Below are positions 29,466-37,450 of a stretch of 64,000 nt of DNA, in pieces. The stretch comes from Sphingopyxis sp. Its GTDB lineage: Bacteria; Pseudomonadota; Alphaproteobacteria; Sphingomonadales; Sphingomonadaceae. The notes beneath the pieces were generated by a model, which was given only the letters and a program-made list of their open reading frames with translations, was not told the DNA's origin and made no database searches. The DNA lies in contig NZ_JAEMQX010000004.1 of assembly GCF_016463645.1 (NCBI RefSeq), positions 35,496 to 99,495 of the forward strand, written 5' to 3'. Position 1 is the stretch's first letter. The number at the start of each line of letters is the position of its first letter. A program made the translations under genes and the position numbers.

Positions 29466-31085
29466 TTCCAGACCGCCTCTGGGCACGCCAATCGCCGCCG
29501 ATTGCCGCCCTTGACCGGCAATAAGCGTCTTTAGCAGCTCCGTTTTCGATCCCATGATGCGAATTGCGTCGTCCGCGACCTCGACGCGCTGCGCCAGGGC
29601 GCGCAGGTGATCCCGCCGATAGCCGCCCTCGTGGCCGCGAATGCGCTCCCGCGCGCGACGTGCAAACCCTTCGATCATTGCGGGGCTAAGAGCGCTATGG
29701 CCGGGGCTTTCGAGCATAGCTTGCGCCCGGTCGGCGTCGGCCCGCGCCTGATCGCGGAGAACCTTGAGGCCGGCAATACGCTCCTTGAGCGCGGGGTCCT
29801 CCAGATCGGCGACGCCCGCCTCGATGGCGTCATAGAGCCGCTTGAGGCGTGATTCCGATTCGGTGGCCTGCCGCTGCAATGAGGCGATGTGTTCACGGCG
29901 GCGCTCGGCCTGATCCTCGCGGCGACCGAGGATGCTGCCAAGCAGCTTCTCCAGACGGGCGGGATCGAGCAAGCGATCCTCGATATGGTTGACCACCATA
30001 TCGTCGAGCTTGTCCATGGGGATCGAGCGGCCCTTGCAGCCGGTCTCGCCCTGGCGCGCCTTGATCGAGCAGGCATAGTAGCGGTAGCGGCCGCTCTTGC
30101 CGGTGCGGATGGTCATGGCTCCCCCGCAATTGCCGCAATAGCAGATGCCGGTCAGCAGGGTCGGCCCGATCACCACGCGGGCGGGCAACTCGGTCTTGGG
30201 GTTGCGAGCCTGCAAAAGAGACTGAACGGCGTCAAAGGTCTCCCGCTCGATGATGGCGGGCACCGGGACGATGACGATTTCGCCGGGAGCGCGCGGGTCA
30301 TTGTGCTTGCTGCGCTTCCCCCACTCATGTTCACCGATATAGGTGCGGCGGGTCAGGACGCGGTGGACCTGGCCGATGCCCCACCGTCCGCCGTCGCGGG
30401 TGAAGATGCCCTTTGCGTTGAGATGCTTGACGATGGCCTTGACGCCCATCTGGCCGCTGTCGCCCTGACCTTCGAGAGCGAGCCGGTAGATCAGGCGGAT
30501 CGTGTCGGCGTGCAGTGGGTCGATTTCCAGCTTCTTCTTGGTCTTGGCTCCACGCTGCTCGGCGGCGGCGATCCGGTAGCCGATCGGTGGCAACGCGCCA
30601 TTCCAGAAGCCCTGCCGGGCGTTCTCCTTCAGAGCGCGGGTGACGTGCTTGCCGTTCTCCTTCGACTGATATTCGTCGAAAAGTGACATGATCCGCCGCA
30701 TCATGTCGTGGATCGGGTCGTCCCCTAACTCCTGCGTGATGGAGATGAGGCGAACGTCATTCTTGGCGAGCTTGCGATAGTAATATTCCATGTCGAAAGC
30801 GTCGCGGAAGAAGCGCGAGAAGCTGTGGACCAGCACCACGTCGAATGGTGCGGGCTTCGACGTACCCGCCTCGATCATCCGCTGGAACTCCGGGCGGCGG
30901 TCGTTGGTGGCGGTGTTGCCCGGCTCCACGAAGATTTCGACAAGCTGATAGCCGCGCGCCGCGCAATAGGCTTCGCCCTGCCTGCGCTGGTCGGGGATCG
31001 ACACGTCATGCTCGGCCTGCCGCGCCGTCGAGACACGTAGGTAAAGGGCGGCGCGCAGCGCGACGTTGGGGGATTGCGCGTTCAT
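29466..31085 (-). CDS. Large serine recombinase (ICE integrase), C-terminus running into attL
   Basis: About 540 element-encoded residues from ATG 31085. The resolvase domain (about 12-160) has the nucleophile in ALYLRVSTARQ (Ser19), the IPDQRRQ block and HSFSRFFRD. It is followed by the Recombinase domain (about 175-290), a zinc ribbon (TGICYCGNCGGAM ... YYACSIKARQGETGC) and a coiled-coil segment (about 375-450). These are the domains of phage-type large serine integrases, which recombine attP with attB without host factors and need a directionality factor to excise. Its start overlaps the upstream regulator by 4 bp. The frame has no stop before tRNA-Ser and continues into the host cyclophilin, so the true C-terminus is uncertain. 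Confidence 0.88.
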
Positions 31086-31471
31086 TTGCCGGCTCCTTTC
31101 GACTTGCGCCGCTCGATCAGCGGCAAGACCAGCTCCACGCGGTCATGAATGACCTTCGGGACCAGCTTGAGACCCTTGCCCTTCTCCATGCGAACAAGGC
31201 CGTAGCCGGCCATGGCTTTAAGTGTGCGGGACAGGTTGGATTTTGCGCGGCCGGTGATCTGCGCCAGTTCCTCCAGCGATTCCGGCTCATGCTGATGGAT
31301 GATGCGAAGCAACTCGCAATTGCTGGGCGACAGGAACTTGGCAAAGGACATGGTGGACGCGAACCAGACGGTCGGATCGCCGGGCGCTGGCTTTTCCTCG
31401 CCTCTGGCGATCCGCATGGTGCGGGCCTTCATTTCATCGGGTTCGGCGATCCCGACCTTCAGTGTCGTCAT
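31082..31471 (-). CDS. Winged-HTH regulator of the COG4190/HVO_A0114 type
   Basis: This 129-residue protein has a MarR/ArsR-like wHTH in its middle: FLSPSNCELLRIIHQHEPESLEELAQITGRAKSNLSRTLKAMAGYGLVRM (in pieces). That pattern matches the 'predicted transcriptional regulator' group often found as antitoxin-like partners of small toxins. No toxin partner is adjacent here. The stop overlaps the recombinase ATG (ATGA type), so both are translated together. It is a candidate controller of the integrase operon. Family assignment moderate, role inferred. Confidence 0.75.
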   Translation of the reverse strand: MTTLKVGIAEPDEMKARTMRIARGEEKPAPGDPTVWFASTMSFAKFLSPSNCELLRIIHQHEPESLEELAQITGRAKSNLSRTLKAMAGYGLVRMEKGKGLKLVPKVIHDRVELVLPLIERRKSKGAGK

Positions 31472-31490
31472 GGCGTGGCTCGATCATCAG

Positions 31491-31805
31491 TTATGGCTTT
31501 TCATTATCATACAGAGATAACTTTTTCAAGCCTTCTGGCAGATCGACAGAGCCGAACATCTCGTCGAAAACATCGGCGAACCAGCGCTCGAACACCTGAA
31601 TCTCGGCCTCGGTGATCGGCATCTCATCGGGCCAGTCGTCTATTACGGGCAGCTTCTCCACGTCGAAGACATGAGACGGACTGCCACGCGACGGGCTGAT
31701 ACGCGGCGCGGGATCGTCATCATAGTCGTAGAGGTCGTCGGGGAGCGTTCCGGGGGCCGGCCTTTTTGGGCGGCCTCGTTGGGCGCGGCGGTGCTCTGCG
31801 CACAT
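31491..31805 (-). CDS. Small protein with AT-hook-like N-terminus and acidic C-terminus
   Basis: The protein is 104 residues from ATG 31805, which has a strong GGAGG ribosome site 6 nt upstream. The N-terminus contains RAQRGRPKRPAPG, an RGRP core like an AT-hook minor-groove binder. The rest is strongly acidic (DDLYDYDDDPAP; EIQVFERWFADVFDEMF). It is the first gene of a leftward three-gene operon with the wHTH regulator (19-bp gap) and the recombinase, and a 55-bp repeated box lies 67 bp upstream. No family recognised. A DNA-binding accessory, regulator or antirepressor role is only a guess. Confidence 0.65.
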   Translation of the reverse strand: MCAEHRRAQRGRPKRPAPGTLPDDLYDYDDDPAPRISPSRGSPSHVFDVEKLPVIDDWPDEMPITEAEIQVFERWFADVFDEMFGSVDLPEGLKKLSLYDNEKP

Positions 31806-31872
31806 GGTATCCTCCGTGTTTCGCGGGTGGATTCAGAGGCGCTAAAGCCCCGAATTAGGCGAAGCATGGAGG

Positions 31873-31927
31873 GGGATCGGCGGTGTGTAGCGTGCCGCAT
31901 TCGCGCCTGTTCGCTCGCGGCACCCCC
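31873..31927 (-). promoter_or_regulatory. 55-bp repeated box, copy 1 (upstream of recombinase operon)
   Basis: This stretch matches 60738-60792 at 48 of 55 positions without gaps. It contains the inverted arms GTGCCGC and GCGGCAC about 18 nt apart, and the shared ends GGGATCGGCGG and GCGGCACCCCC. It sits about 67 bp before the first gene of the leftward recombinase operon; copy 2 sits about 70 bp before the rdf/rep operon in the same orientation. This suggests a common activator or repressor site, probably for an element-encoded regulator. Confidence 0.65.
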
Positions 31928-31938
31928 GTCGTGACGGA

Positions 31939-32154
31939 TCAGGTCGCCTGCCGCCGTGCCTTGGCGAAGCCGCGATCCGTGGCGATGAACCGCTCCAGCA
32001 TCGGCACGATAAGTCTGGCTGGCTCGATTGGGGCACCGCCATCAGCCAACAGAGCGCCATAGTCAATTAGGTCACGGTGGAGCTGCGCGGGTAGTTCCAG
32101 CGTCACCTTCACCGGCTTGTCGTCGGCAAGGGGACCGAGTTTCAGCTTCGCCAT
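31939..32154 (-). CDS. DUF2274 domain protein of the conjugation operon
   Basis: The protein is 71 residues from ATG 32154. The sequence MAKLKLGPLADDKPVKVTLE and the following QLHRDLIDYGALLADGG match DUF2274, a small ribbon-helix-helix-like family found directly after trbI in integrative elements of this type. It starts 2 bp after the trbI stop, so it is the last gene of the trb operon. It may be a DNA-binding regulator or a transfer accessory; function not established. Confidence 0.8.
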   Translation of the reverse strand: MAKLKLGPLADDKPVKVTLELPAQLHRDLIDYGALLADGGAPIEPARLIVPMLERFIATDRGFAKARRQAT

Positions 32155-32156
32155 AG

Positions 32157-33305
32157 TCAGTTCCTGTAGGGTTCGAGGACTAAATCCCGCGTCACAATGA
32201 CCCTGACCGGGAAGCCCGGCCGGATGGTCAGCGTGGGCGCGACCTGCAACTGGCGCTGGACGATCTGCTGCCCGGCCTGATTGATGGTGTCCTGCGCCCC
32301 GTCGCGGATGGCGCGGATCAGCCGGTCCTCGTCGTCGGTCGCCAGCTCCGTGCCGATGCCGAGCAGCGTGGACAGGCCGGCTGCCTTCATCAGATCCCAC
32401 CAGTGATAATCGACGCCATCCTCAAGCCCGGCATAACCACTGGCGTCCGCGCCGGGCTGGCGCTCCAGCACGATGGAGCGGCCGTTGGGCAGGATCAGGC
32501 GGTTCCAGACGAGCAGTACGCGGCGCTGACCGAAGGTCACGCCGGCATCATATTGGCCGATGATGCGCGTCCCCTGCGGGATCAGGAGAAGCGCGCCGGT
32601 CGGGCTGTCATAGACGTTTTCCGTCACCTGCGCGGTGATCTGGCCGGGAAGGTCCGAACGAATGCCGGTTATCATCGCTGCCGGGATCACGGCCCCGGCC
32701 TGAAGGATGTAGGGCGATGCGGGAGCCATGATGCGGTCCAGGGCGACGGTCTGCCGGTCCACCGGACCATTGAGGAAGGCCGTATGCCTGTCCTGTGTGC
32801 CGGTCGCGCCGGGCTGGCCGTTGAGGCCAAGGCCGGCGAGGCTCGGGCTTGCGGTTCCCGCTCCCGGTGCAGTCTGGAAAAAGACGCGGCTGACGCGCGC
32901 GGCTTCTTCTTCGGCAAGGCGGCGTTCCTCGGCAGGATCGCGAGCGGGCGTCGCCATTGCGGGCGGCGTGATGGGCTGGCCCCGGTTCTGCGCGTCGAGG
33001 ATTGGGCCGCCGAGATCGCCCGGCAAGGCCGGCCCCAGGACGGGTCCGGTATAGTCGCGCGGCAGGCCGGACAGTCCGTCCGCCGTGGGGCGATTCTCGG
33101 TCGAGTAGAGTTCTTCGCCGCTGCCTCTCATGTCACGGGTCTGGAGCGCATAGATCAGCGCACCGCCGATCCCGAACAGCGTGACGGCTCCTACACCTGC
33201 AAGCATCTTGCGGGACAGACGGGTGACGCGCGGCGGTTCGGCACGCAGCCGCATAGGTGCGGTGGTGTCGGCTGCGGCTTCTACAGTGGTCGTGTCTTCG
33301 GTCAT
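32157..33305 (-). CDS. trbI: Conjugal transfer protein TrbI (VirB10-like)
   Basis: The protein is 382 residues from ATG 33305; the start overlaps the trbG stop. A cytoplasmic N-terminus and one membrane helix (about residues 33-53, MLAGVGAVTLFGIGGALIYAL) precede a Pro-rich periplasmic linker. The C-terminal VirB10 domain shows LQAGAVIPAAMITGIRSDLPGQITAQVTENVYDS in pieces and LLIPQGTRIIGQYDAGVTFGQRR. It spans both membranes as part of the mating-pair-formation channel core. Confidence 0.93.
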   Translation of the reverse strand: MTEDTTTVEAAADTTAPMRLRAEPPRVTRLSRKMLAGVGAVTLFGIGGALIYALQTRDMRGSGEELYSTENRPTADGLSGLPRDYTGPVLGPALPGDLGGPILDAQNRGQPITPPAMATPARDPAEERRLAEEEAARVSRVFFQTAPGAGTASPSLAGLGLNGQPGATGTQDRHTAFLNGPVDRQTVALDRIMAPASPYILQAGAVIPAAMITGIRSDLPGQITAQVTENVYDSPTGALLLIPQGTRIIGQYDAGVTFGQRRVLLVWNRLILPNGRSIVLERQPGADASGYAGLEDGVDYHWWDLMKAAGLSTLLGIGTELATDDEDRLIRAIRDGAQDTINQAGQQIVQRQLQVAPTLTIRPGFPVRVIVTRDLVLEPYRN

Positions 33306-34318
33306 GACGGGGATTCTCCGGTCGCCTTTGCCGGCTGTGCAGCCTGCCGTTGTTCTATGCGGACGATCCTGACCGTCTGCTGCCGATCGCCGCTGCCAAG
33401 GCGCAGTTCGGCCGCGCCGAACAGCCGGTCCACGATCAGGATGTTCTGGTGGATGCGGCTGTTGACGATCTGGGTCTCGCCATCGGAGCCGATGACGAAG
33501 ATCGGCGGCATCTCGCCCTGCACGATGCCACGCGGGAAGACGACATAGACGCGGCGGCCGTCGTCGAAGACGGAGATAGGCTTCCAAGGCGGGCTATCGC
33601 CGGTCAGGCCGTAGCGATAGTTGCGCGCCGCCTCGGCCGGGATGATCGGTGCGGCCGGAACGGTCTGGCGCTGACCCGCCGGTTGCGCCGGATAGGCCCA
33701 GGCGACGGACGGCATGTAGAGAGCTTCGCGGGCGCGCAGCTCGATCATGTAGGTGCGACGGTCTGTCGTCACGACGAGGTTTGTCGCGATGTCCGGGCGC
33801 GTCGGCTTGACGAGAATATGGACCCGGCGCGTCGTGCCTGAACCGCTCTCGGTATCGCCGATGATCCAGCGGGCGGTATCGCCTGCCGCAATCGGTCCCG
33901 CGCCGGTCAGGCCCTCGCCCGGCTCCAGCGCAATGGTCGTGATCTGTCCCGGCGCGGCATAGACCTGATACAGCGCGCCTTCCGACCACGGATAAATTTG
34001 GATGGCGTTATAATAGCCCTCGCGGCGCGGTTCGACGCGGGCGGCTGCATTGGCGTTCTCGACACGGCCTGCCGGCGTTCCGGCAGCGGTCCCGCCGCGC
34101 GCGACCGTCCATGCGGACGGCGTGTGCAACGGCCGGGGCCGGTCGTCGGTGACGGCGGCCTGCACGACCGGGAGCGATGGCACGTCGGCGTCATAGCTGA
34201 ACTGCGGCGGGCGGTTGGTGGCGCAGCCGGCGAGCATGGTGGCGGACAGCAGCAGAGCCGGAAGGCCGGATTTACGGAAAGCCGGAAACACGGCTTTACG
34301 GATCATCGTGCGGGTCAT
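33302..34318 (-). CDS. trbG: Conjugal transfer protein TrbG (VirB9-like lipoprotein)
   Basis: The protein is 338 residues from ATG 34318, which overlaps the trbF stop (ATGA). A basic n-region and hydrophobic segment end in LAGCATN, a lipobox. The VirB9/CagX domain follows: YYNAIQIYPWSEGALYQVYAAPGQITTIALEPGEGL (in pieces), HILVKPTRPDIATNLVVTTDRRTYMIEL, and a C-terminal beta domain with VYVVFPRGIVQGEMPPIFVI. It forms the outer-membrane ring of the conjugation channel with TrbI and TrbF. Confidence 0.92.
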   Translation of the reverse strand: MTRTMIRKAVFPAFRKSGLPALLLSATMLAGCATNRPPQFSYDADVPSLPVVQAAVTDDRPRPLHTPSAWTVARGGTAAGTPAGRVENANAAARVEPRREGYYNAIQIYPWSEGALYQVYAAPGQITTIALEPGEGLTGAGPIAAGDTARWIIGDTESGSGTTRRVHILVKPTRPDIATNLVVTTDRRTYMIELRAREALYMPSVAWAYPAQPAGQRQTVPAAPIIPAEAARNYRYGLTGDSPPWKPISVFDDGRRVYVVFPRGIVQGEMPPIFVIGSDGETQIVNSRIHQNILIVDRLFGAAELRLGSGDRQQTVRIVRIEQRQAAQPAKATGESPS

Positions 34319-35004
34319 TGGCTCATCTCCCGCGACCATGAGATTGCGTTGACGTAGATGCCGAGCGGATTGGCGCGCAGGCGCTCGGCGTCGCGCGGGG
34401 TCTGGATCACGATGGTCAGGATCGCGGTCCAGCGTTCGGTCGTGGAAAGCTGGCCGTTCTCATAGTGCCGTTCGGTCCACGCCACGCGGAAGCTGTCGTT
34501 CGATGCGCGGATGACGCTGGACACCTCGACCGCGACCTGTTGCCGCCCGACCTTCGTGAACGGGTCGTTGCTGCGGGCATAGTCATTGAGGGCGGCCGCG
34601 CCGCGATCCGTGGTCCACTCATAAGCCCTGAGCCAGTTCTGGCGGACGATGATGGCGTCTGCCGGGATCGCGCGGACCTGTTCGATGAAGCGGCCGAGAT
34701 GGAACGCAATCTGCGGATCGGTCGGGCGATAGTCGGCAACGGCGGGCGCAACGGTCTGTGCCTGTCCGAGATTATCGACCTGCACCACCCAGGGCACGAC
34801 GGTCCCGCGCGCCGATTGCCAGACAAGGGCGGCGGCAAAACCGGCCGATAGGATCAGCGAGCCGAAGGCCATATAACGCCAGTTCTTCGCCTGAACGCGG
34901 GCCGAGCCGATGCGCTCGTCCCATGCCTGCGCCGCCTTCTGATAGGGCGTCTCGGGTTCGGGGGATTTGCCGTAATGGGTCGATGGTCGTTTGAAGATGC
35001 TCAT
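34315..35004 (-). CDS. trbF: Conjugal transfer protein TrbF (VirB8-like)
   Basis: This 229-residue protein has a cytoplasmic N-terminus (about 45 residues), a single membrane helix (YMAFGSLILSAGFAAALVW) and a periplasmic VirB8 domain with VPWVVQVDNLGQAQTVAPAV, RPTDPQIAFHLGRFIEQVR and FRVAWTERHYENGQ. It nucleates inner-membrane assembly of the type IV secretion channel. It overlaps trbL and trbG by 4 bp each. Confidence 0.92.
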   Translation of the reverse strand: MSIFKRPSTHYGKSPEPETPYQKAAQAWDERIGSARVQAKNWRYMAFGSLILSAGFAAALVWQSARGTVVPWVVQVDNLGQAQTVAPAVADYRPTDPQIAFHLGRFIEQVRAIPADAIIVRQNWLRAYEWTTDRGAAALNDYARSNDPFTKVGRQQVAVEVSSVIRASNDSFRVAWTERHYENGQLSTTERWTAILTIVIQTPRDAERLRANPLGIYVNAISWSREMSQ

Positions 35005-36365
35005 GAGCGGTCACTTTCGGAAAGGTTGACGGAAGAGCCGCCACCGTGGCTGTCGCCGGAGCGCACCGCATGGGCGGCCATGGTGGTGCCGTGGTTCATG
35101 GCCTGCGAACGCTGCATCCGCTGCGCCCAGGCCGGGGGACCGGCGGTCGGTGGCGATGGTGCTGCGGCTGCGGGGGCGGCACTGCTGCCTCCGACCGTGC
35201 CTGCGGTGGAGGAACCGCCCGTCACGCCAAAACCTGCGCGTGCGCCATCGGAAAAGCTGGATTTGACGCTTTCGGATGCTTTGGAAGCGGCGCGCTTCAG
35301 GGGCGATACGGCGGCGGAGCCTGCGGCGCGGGCGACACCGCCGAGGCCGGAGGCGACGCCTGCCGCGCCCGACTGGCCGAGCGATCCCATGCTGTAAGCG
35401 GCAGATGCTGCGCCTGCGGCGGTCGCGCCGCCCCGAACGGCGGCGGCTCCACCGGACATGGCGGCAGCGCCTCCCTTGACGGCGAGACCGGCCGCGCCGC
35501 CTGCGGCAAGAGCTGCACCGCCCACGGCAAGGCCGGTGCCAACGGCCGCGCCTGCGCCGAGCTGCGGGCCGCCCGAAACGAGACCGGAAGCAATGCCGGG
35601 ACCGAAGATGCCGAGGCCGAGAAGAGATAGGGCCGCGAGCACGATCGCCATGGCGTCGTCGATCGTCGGCGTCGCGCCGCCGAAGCCTGCCGTGAATTGT
35701 GAAAACAGCGTCGAGCCGATGCCGATGATAACCGCGAGGACCAGAACCTTGATGCCGGACGAGACGACATTGCCGAGCACGCGCTCGGCCATGAAGGCGG
35801 TCTTGCCGAACAGGCCGAACGGGATCAGGACGAACCCCGCCAAGGTGGTCAACTTGAACTCGATCAGGGTGACGAAAAGCTGGATCGCCAGAATGAAGAA
35901 GGCGAGCAGCACCAGCGCCCAGGCGAACATCAGGCAGGCGATCTGGATGAAATTCTCGAAAAACGACCAGTAGCCCATCAGGTCGGAGATGGAGTCGAGC
36001 AGCGGGCGGCCGGCGTCGAGGCCGGTCTGCGCGACCTTGCCGGGACGCATCAGGTCGGCGGTGGAAAAGCTGGTGCCGGAGGCTTTCAGGCCGAGGCCGG
36101 CGAAGCTCTCGAAGACGATGCGCGCCAGATTGTTCCAGTTGGAGATGATGTAGGCGAACGCGCCGACGAACAGGGTCTTCTTGACCAGCCGGGCGATGAT
36201 GTCGTCATCCGCGCCCCAGCTCCAGAACAGCGCGGCGAGCGTCACGTCGATGACGATCAGCGTGGTGGCGATAAAGCCCACCTCGCCGCCGAGCAGGCCG
36301 AACCCGCTGTCGATGTAGGACGTGAAGACTCCGAGGAAGTTGTCGATGACGCCGGTGCCGCCCAT
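35001..36365 (-). CDS. trbL: Conjugal transfer protein TrbL (VirB6-like)
   Basis: This 454-residue polytopic inner-membrane protein begins MGGTGVIDNFLGVFTSYIDSGF in pieces, followed by five to seven hydrophobic helices (residues about 20-245). A long Ala/Gly/Ser-rich cytoplasmic tail (about 260-454) is low in complexity, as is common for TrbL. It forms part of the inner-membrane translocation platform. The start lies 3 bp after the trbK-like gene stop. Confidence 0.9.
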   Translation of the reverse strand: MGGTGVIDNFLGVFTSYIDSGFGLLGGEVGFIATTLIVIDVTLAALFWSWGADDDIIARLVKKTLFVGAFAYIISNWNNLARIVFESFAGLGLKASGTSFSTADLMRPGKVAQTGLDAGRPLLDSISDLMGYWSFFENFIQIACLMFAWALVLLAFFILAIQLFVTLIEFKLTTLAGFVLIPFGLFGKTAFMAERVLGNVVSSGIKVLVLAVIIGIGSTLFSQFTAGFGGATPTIDDAMAIVLAALSLLGLGIFGPGIASGLVSGGPQLGAGAAVGTGLAVGGAALAAGGAAGLAVKGGAAAMSGGAAAVRGGATAAGAASAAYSMGSLGQSGAAGVASGLGGVARAAGSAAVSPLKRAASKASESVKSSFSDGARAGFGVTGGSSTAGTVGGSSAAPAAAAPSPPTAGPPAWAQRMQRSQAMNHGTTMAAHAVRSGDSHGGGSSVNLSESDRS

Positions 36366-36368
36366 GGT

Positions 36369-36656
36369 TCACTGTTCCCCGTTCTGATGCGGGGCGGCGG
36401 GCGCCGGCGTCCGGCCGAGAAACCGATCGCGGTTCTCGGCCCAGGTGGCGAGGCAGCCGGGATCGCTCGCGGCAGCCTCGCCAAGACGCTGGCATTCGCG
36501 CAGGCTCTGGCGCAGCGGATCGGCAGGAGGTTGTAGCTCCGGCGCGGGCCTGCCGCGCGGCGGCTCGTCCTTGCGGGTCATCTCGATCACCGTGGCGGTG
36601 ATGGCGATGGCGACGAATATGATCGCGCCCAGCCGGGCCGGCATCTTGCCGTCCAT
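36369..36656 (-). CDS. TrbK-like putative entry exclusion protein (trbK-alt)
   Basis: This 95-residue protein has one N-terminal membrane helix (LGAIIFVAIAITATVIEM) and a short periplasmic part with two cysteines (RECQRLGEAAASDPGCLATWAENRDRFL). Position between trbJ and trbL and this CQ...GC...W pattern are those of the alternative TrbK family in Tn4371-like elements. It is expected to block redundant transfer into cells that already carry the element. Confidence 0.78.
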   Translation of the reverse strand: MDGKMPARLGAIIFVAIAITATVIEMTRKDEPPRGRPAPELQPPADPLRQSLRECQRLGEAAASDPGCLATWAENRDRFLGRTPAPAAPHQNGEQ

Positions 36657-36676
36657 GTCGCGCCCCTCCTGTCCGG

Positions 36677-37450
36677 TCAGTTGTTGCCGTTGCCGAACAT
36701 CTGCGCGTTGCCGGGCTGGTAGCCCGATCCCGGCGTCAGGAAGCGTTCACGCTGGATGCGTCCCTGTTCGGCGGCGGTGGCGCGTTCGGCCTCGATCAGC
36801 GCCTCCGAACGGCCATTGGCCGACATCAGCGCGATCAGGTCGGAAAGCTGCTGCGACTGGAGGGCGAGAAGCTGATTGCCGGCCTGCGTGGCTTGCAGCG
36901 CGCCGGTCGCGTTCTGGCTCTGACCGACCAGTTCCGACATCTGCGTGCGGTTGGTGTCGATATTGCCGACGACGCCGGCCTGCACGCGCATGGCGTCCTG
37001 CAAGCCGCCGACCGTGTTCTGCCAGCGGGACCGCGCGTCGGCGACAAGCTGGCCGTCGGTCGCGGACAGCGAGACGTTGCCATATTGGGTCTGGAAGATC
37101 TGATCGACCTTCTGCACGTCGAACGCGATGTTTTGCGCCTGGCTCAAGAGCTGCTGCGTGCGCTGCACGTTCTGCTGCAACGTCTGGAGCGAGGAAAATG
37201 GCAGGCTCGCCAGGTTCTTCGCCTGATTGATGAGCATCTGCGCTTCGTTCTGAAGCGAAGTGATCTGGTTATTGATCTGTTGGAGCGTGCGCGCGGCGGT
37301 AAGCAGATTCTGCGCGTAGTTGCTCGGGTCATAGACAATCCACTGCGCGGCAGCGGGCGTGATGAGCACCGGCGAAAGCGCTACGGGCATGGCGAGCGCG
37401 AGGGCTAGAGCCGAAGCGCGGGCGATGCGGGGAACGGGAAGACGGATCAT
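36677..37450 (-). CDS. trbJ: Conjugal transfer protein TrbJ (VirB5-like)
   Basis: This 257-residue exported protein has a signal peptide (ASALALALAMPVALSPVLITPAAAQW in pieces) and a mature part that is nearly all helical and Gln-rich: DPSNYAQNLLTAARTLQQINNQI, SLPFSSLQTLQQNVQRTQQLL. TrbJ/VirB5 proteins lie at the tip of the conjugative pilus or in the periplasm. The start overlaps trbE by 4 bp. Confidence 0.92.
   Translation of the reverse strand: MIRLPVPRIARASALALALAMPVALSPVLITPAAAQWIVYDPSNYAQNLLTAARTLQQINNQITSLQNEAQMLINQAKNLASLPFSSLQTLQQNVQRTQQLLSQAQNIAFDVQKVDQIFQTQYGNVSLSATDGQLVADARSRWQNTVGGLQDAMRVQAGVVGNIDTNRTQMSELVGQSQNATGALQATQAGNQLLALQSQQLSDLIALMSANGRSEALIEAERATAAEQGRIQRERFLTPGSGYQPGNAQMFGNGNN

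Larger units (their letters stand above)
28278..31085 (-). other. Uninterrupted reading frame joining ICE recombinase to host cyclophilin across attL
   Basis: From the recombinase ATG at 31085 to the cyclophilin stop at 28278 there is one reading frame of 935 codons without a stop. It crosses the antisense strand of tRNA-Ser (29375-29465; encoded as RSGRDSNPRYAFDVYSLSRR) and the cyclophilin leader. It looks like the product of integration: the recombinase lost or never had a stop before the crossover point. Whether the fusion is translated is unknown. The two halves are annotated separately. Confidence 0.7.

Noticed and set aside
29297..29521. Short minus-strand ORF with GGIRTLDTLLTYTHFPGERL
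   Set aside because: This is translated antisense tRNA-Ser, a known type of false gene.
31082..31805. Toxin-antitoxin system
   Set aside because: The wHTH protein is of an antitoxin-like family, but its neighbour lacks any recognised toxin (such as a TumE-like) sequence, and the operon continues with the recombinase.
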